Positions 8,560 to 11,421 of a DNA stretch of 11,421 bases are shown piece by piece. The notes beneath the pieces were generated by a model. The model was not told the origin of the DNA. It was given only the letters and a program-made list of their open reading frames with translations, and ran no database searches. The stretch spans positions 1 to 11,421 of the forward strand of contig JANXZD010000343.1 of assembly GCA_025355705.1 (NCBI GenBank). The letters are read 5' to 3'. Made by a program: the position numbers and the translations under genes. Position 1 is the stretch's first letter; each line of letters begins with the position of its first letter. This DNA comes from Bacteroidota bacterium. Lineage in GTDB: Bacteria > Bacteroidota > Ignavibacteria > UBA10030 > UBA8401.

Positions 8560-9570
8560 ATGAAAAATAAATTATTCTATCTTTTTATTTCGAGTTTGAT
8601 GATGCTGCAACTAATTATTGCACAATCAAAGACCGGAACAACAATTGGTCAATTTTTATTGATCGAACCGAGCGGGAAAATATCTGCAATGGGAAATGCC
8701 GGTGTTGCAACATATGATGAAGCACTTTCATCGTATTATAATCCGGCAGCGCTCGGATACATTGCAAGTTCCAGTGTTCAATTTTCTCACAACGCTTGGT
8801 ACGCCGATATTACGAATGATTATTTTGCAGCTTCGTTTCACGTTACCGATATGAGTTCGCTTGCGCTTTCAATTTCTACATTGAACTCCGGAGAGATTGC
8901 TGTGCGAACTGTTGAGCAGCCAATGGGTACCGGCGAACAATACATTGTTTCAGATTATTCGATAGGTATTGGGTACGGTCAAAAGATCACGGATCGATTC
9001 TCGGCCGGTATCCAAATATCGTATGTTCAAGAATCAATTTGGCATTCTGCGCTTTCGGTGTTCTCAATAAATTTTGGAACATTATATAAAATCACGGGTG
9101 ACGGTTTGTTGCTTGGTGCAAGTATCTCTAATTTCGGTGCTCGTGGAAAATATAATGGAAGAGACCTTCGTATTCGATACGATTTTGATGCGACTCGAAA
9201 CGGCGATAACAGCAGCCTGCCCGCAGAATTTATCACGGATGAATTTTCTCTCCCGATTATTTTCCGGGTGGGATTCAGTTATCCGGTAAAACTTGATGAG
9301 AGCAATGAGCTTCATTTTGTTGCCGACGCATTTCATCCAAGTGATAATTCTGAAAGCGTCAGTTTTGGCGGCGAATATAAATTTATGAATACATTCGCAC
9401 TTCGTGCAGGGTATCAACATTTATTTCAAATAGATTCAGAATTAGGTCTTACGCTAGGCGGAGGAATTCTTTGGGATATTGCTAATTATGTCATTCATAT
9501 CGATTATTCTTCCAATGGACATAAACGCTTGGGTAATACGCAGCGAATGACAGTGGGAATGGAATTTTAA
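8560..9570 (+). CDS. PorV/PorQ-family outer-membrane protein
   Basis: This 336-residue protein has a signal peptide (KNKLFYLFISSLMMLQLIIA, likely cleavage after A21). Its mature N-terminus matches the PorV/PorQ family, a FadL-related barrel group: GQFLLIEPSGKISAMGNAG, then TYDEALSSYYNPAALGY (the YYNPA motif near residue 62). The rest is beta-barrel-like, with amphipathic strands, and the chain ends in VGMEF, a C-terminal aromatic signal for outer-membrane assembly. In known T9SS systems PorV carries cargo from the SprA/Sov translocon to the attachment machinery. FCB genomes usually hold many paralogues, and most are uncharacterised. Here it follows a T9SS cargo by 12 bases, suggesting a role in exporting or anchoring that protein. 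A FadL-like transport role is the alternative. There is no Shine-Dalgarno before its ATG. Confidence 0.88.
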   Translation: MKNKLFYLFISSLMMLQLIIAQSKTGTTIGQFLLIEPSGKISAMGNAGVATYDEALSSYYNPAALGYIASSSVQFSHNAWYADITNDYFAASFHVTDMSSLALSISTLNSGEIAVRTVEQPMGTGEQYIVSDYSIGIGYGQKITDRFSAGIQISYVQESIWHSALSVFSINFGTLYKITGDGLLLGASISNFGARGKYNGRDLRIRYDFDATRNGDNSSLPAEFITDEFSLPIIFRVGFSYPVKLDESNELHFVADAFHPSDNSESVSFGGEYKFMNTFALRAGYQHLFQIDSELGLTLGGGILWDIANYVIHIDYSSNGHKRLGNTQRMTVGMEF

Positions 9571-9584
9571 TCGTACTATAAGGT

Positions 9585-9590
9585 AGGTGA
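9585..9590 (+). promoter_or_regulatory. Shine-Dalgarno AGGTGA for the GH94 gene
   Basis: AGGTGA lies 8 bases before a GTG at 9599 and itself overlaps an earlier in-frame GTG at 9587. This decides for 9599 as the start, giving a protein beginning MKNFKTKYGHF. That fits the usual short N-terminus of GH94 enzymes. The receptor, cargo and PorV-like genes just upstream lack such a motif. Confidence 0.6.
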
Positions 9591-9598
9591 ATTTTTCA

Positions 9599-11398
9599 GT
9601 GAAAAACTTCAAAACAAAATACGGCCACTTTGCAAATAATGGTAAAGAATTCGTAATAACAGATTTTAAAACACCGCGTCCGTGGACGAATATTTTGACC
9701 AATGGAGATTTTGGAGCGATCGTTTCTCAAACCGGTAGCGGATATAGCTGGAAATCCAATGCACAGCTGAACCGGATAACTCGGTGGGAACAGGATCTCA
9801 TTAAAGATGAATGGGGAAAGTATCTATATATCCGCGATGATGTGAGTGGAAAATTCTGGTCTGCAGGATGGAAACCGGTCTGCGCGGAACCTGAGTTTTA
9901 TGAAGTACATCATGGAATTGGATATACAAAAATCGTTTCACGAAATAACGGCATTGAAAGCGAATTGCTGATGTTTATTGCGAACGATGAACCGGTAGAA
10001 TTATGGAAAGTAACGTTAAAGAATACGACCAAAAAAGAACGGACACTTTCTCTCTATTCGTATTTTGAGTGGAACCTTGGCGCTGCACCGGACTGGCATC
10101 GCGAATTTCATAAATGCTTTTTAAATACTGAGTACGATTCAACACTCGGTGCAATTTACGGCACAAAACGGTTGTGGGAAGTTCCTTCGCCAAACGGACA
10201 CTGGAATCGCGATTGGGAATATGTGGCATTCCATTCTTCGAGCATAAAGCCTTCCGGATTTGATTGTGATAAAGAATCGTTTATGGGAATGTATGAGAAT
10301 CAACGAGCGCCCAAATCTGTTGTTGAAGGAAAAATGAAAAAACAGTCGGGTAATTCACTTGATGCGATTGGTAGTCTGCAGATAAAAATCAAATTGAAAC
10401 CGAATGAAAGTAAAGAAATTGTATTCATTCTCGGTGCGACTGAAGATAAAATAAAAGCAAAATCATTTGTCAAAAAATACCAATCGGTAAAAACTGTTGA
10501 TGCAGAATTCTCTGCAATGCAAAAAAAATGGGATGGATTGTTAGGAGCACTGGAAGTTCATACACCCGATGATTCAATGAACATTATGTTGAATACGTGG
10601 CTCAAGTATCAAGCTATTGCCGGAAGATTGTGGGGAAGAACAGGATATTATCAAACCGGGGGGGCGTTCGGTTTCCGCGACCAGCTGCAGGATAGTCAGA
10701 TATTTTTGCCGATCGATTCGACCTATACTAAAAAACAGATTCTTCTTCACGCTCGTCATCAATTTAAAGATGGACAAGTATATCACTGGTGGCACCCGCT
10801 TTCTGAAGTTGGGTTACCAACGGATATGACGGATGATCTTCTTTGGCTTCCATTTATTGTCAACGCATATATAGAAGAGACAAATGATTATTCAATTCTC
10901 AATGACCAAGAGCCTTTTATTGATGATGCTAACGGCGCAACAATCTATGATCATTGCGTGCGTGCTATTGAAAAGGTGTATACTCGAATGAGTAAACGCG
11001 GTTTACCGCTCATTGGTGCTGGAGATTGGAATGATGGTTTGAGTGCTGTTGGTTTGCAATGGAAAGGTGAATCAATTTGGCTTGGACAATTTCTGCATAC
11101 AGTTCTTCTCAATTTTATACCGCTTGCAGAAAAAAGGTCTGATTCGACTGTCATTGAAAGATTTCGTGTGCGTGCAATGAAATTACGGGATGCAATAAAT
11201 ATTGAAGGGTGGGATGGCGAATATTATTATGGGGCGACAAAAGATAATGGTGAAAAACTAGGAAGCAAAACAAATACTGAAGGAAAAGTCTGGTTAAATA
11301 CACAAACTTGGTCGGTCATTGGTGATGTTGCGGATGAACATCGAGCACATCAAGTGATGGATGTTGTGGAAAAAAAATTGGAACATAAACCAGGATAG
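9599..11398 (+). CDS. GH94-type (GH36-like) glycoside phosphorylase or hydrolase, C-terminus cut by an early TAG
   Basis: This frame encodes 599 residues from GTG 9599. There is no signal peptide, so the enzyme is probably cytoplasmic. The N-terminal beta-sandwich region has TPRPWTNILTNGDFGAIVSQ, GSGYSW, NRITRW and YLYIRDD..G.FWSAGWKPV, all typical of GH94. The (alpha/alpha)6 catalytic part starts near residue 330 with MLNTWLKYQ, then GGAFGFRDQLQD (G354-D365), HWWHP (H396-P400), TDDLLWLPF (T411 onward) and GAGDWNDGL. The general-acid Asp of the family lies in this last motif (D476 or D479, I believe the second). GESIWLGQFL follows. GGAFGFRDQLQD and GESIWLG resemble the GH94 domain of NdvB and beta-1,2-glucan enzymes more than cellobiose phosphorylases. 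Family members usually continue about 200 residues further. Here TAG (11396-11398) stops the frame in the late catalytic domain, close to the window end. It may be a sequence error, a broken gene or a true truncation. The donor sugar cannot be assigned. Confidence 0.85.
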   Translation: MKNFKTKYGHFANNGKEFVITDFKTPRPWTNILTNGDFGAIVSQTGSGYSWKSNAQLNRITRWEQDLIKDEWGKYLYIRDDVSGKFWSAGWKPVCAEPEFYEVHHGIGYTKIVSRNNGIESELLMFIANDEPVELWKVTLKNTTKKERTLSLYSYFEWNLGAAPDWHREFHKCFLNTEYDSTLGAIYGTKRLWEVPSPNGHWNRDWEYVAFHSSSIKPSGFDCDKESFMGMYENQRAPKSVVEGKMKKQSGNSLDAIGSLQIKIKLKPNESKEIVFILGATEDKIKAKSFVKKYQSVKTVDAEFSAMQKKWDGLLGALEVHTPDDSMNIMLNTWLKYQAIAGRLWGRTGYYQTGGAFGFRDQLQDSQIFLPIDSTYTKKQILLHARHQFKDGQVYHWWHPLSEVGLPTDMTDDLLWLPFIVNAYIEETNDYSILNDQEPFIDDANGATIYDHCVRAIEKVYTRMSKRGLPLIGAGDWNDGLSAVGLQWKGESIWLGQFLHTVLLNFIPLAEKRSDSTVIERFRVRAMKLRDAINIEGWDGEYYYGATKDNGEKLGSKTNTEGKVWLNTQTWSVIGDVADEHRAHQVMDVVEKKLEHKPG

Positions 11399-11421
11399 AC
11401 AAGTAGTGTTCCTGCTTTATG

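Noticed and set aside
9082..9420. 112-codon open frame on the minus strand
   Set aside because: It lies wholly inside the PorV-like gene, has no start context or recognisable protein features, and is rich in Ile, Lys and Cys as expected for an antisense shadow.
10657..10664. Run of G as a possible slippage site in the GH94 gene
   Set aside because: The conserved GGAFGFRDQLQD motif reads through it in frame, so no slip is needed there.
9599..11398. Naming the last gene cellobiose phosphorylase
   Set aside because: The family assignment is firm, but the GGAFGFRDQLQD and GESIWLG motifs do not match classical cellobiose phosphorylases closely enough to name the substrate.
11396..11398. TAG reassigned to an amino acid
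   Set aside because: Over 3,000 codons in the five other genes contain no in-frame TAG, which speaks against a genome-wide recoding. An error or mutation is simpler.

Overview
The window is AT-rich and every gene lies on the + strand. It most likely comes from a bacterium of the Fibrobacterota-Chlorobiota-Bacteroidota (FCB) group, most plausibly Ignavibacteria-like. The basis is (a) type IX secretion system (T9SS) C-terminal sorting domains with the NYPNPFNPSTTI signature, (b) a TonB-dependent receptor with an N-terminal carboxypeptidase-regulatory-like domain, (c) a PorV/PorQ-family outer-membrane protein, and (d) several start codons without a Shine-Dalgarno motif. The taxonomic call is an inference. 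The window opens inside one gene and closes inside another, so it may be a whole contig or a slice of one.

Layout: 1-423 is the 3' end of a secreted T9SS cargo. A strong intrinsic terminator follows, and 17 bases after its T tract comes a second T9SS cargo (490-2370) with two CBM9-like carbohydrate-binding modules. The two cargos look like relatives in tandem. A second strong hairpin terminator (2380-2418) closes this block. After about 118 non-coding bases comes a tightly packed set: TonB-dependent receptor (2537-5212), an unrecognised 1102-residue secreted protein with a divergent T9SS sorting domain (5239-8547), a PorV/PorQ-family barrel (8560-9570), and a cytoplasmic GH94-type (GH36-like) phosphorylase/glycoside hydrolase (from 9599). 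The gaps are 26, 12 and 28 bases and I see no terminator between them, so they probably form one operon.

Working model (inference): the CBM9-like proteins bind glycan outside the cell. The receptor imports an oligosaccharide, possibly helped by the 1102-residue protein at the surface, whose export would be assisted by the co-encoded PorV-like protein. The GH94 enzyme then cleaves the imported glycoside in the cytoplasm. This would be a Sus-like glycan uptake locus with no SusD and without a canonical SusC. The substrate cannot be read from the sequence. The GH94 motifs resemble the NdvB/beta-1,2-glucan side of the family more than classical cellobiose phosphorylases.

The GH94 reading frame stops at a TAG about 23 bases before the window end, roughly 200 residues short of a usual family member. 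This is either a sequence error, a real nonsense or frameshift mutation, or an unusual short form. I found no RNA genes, CRISPR arrays, insertion sequences or attachment sites.
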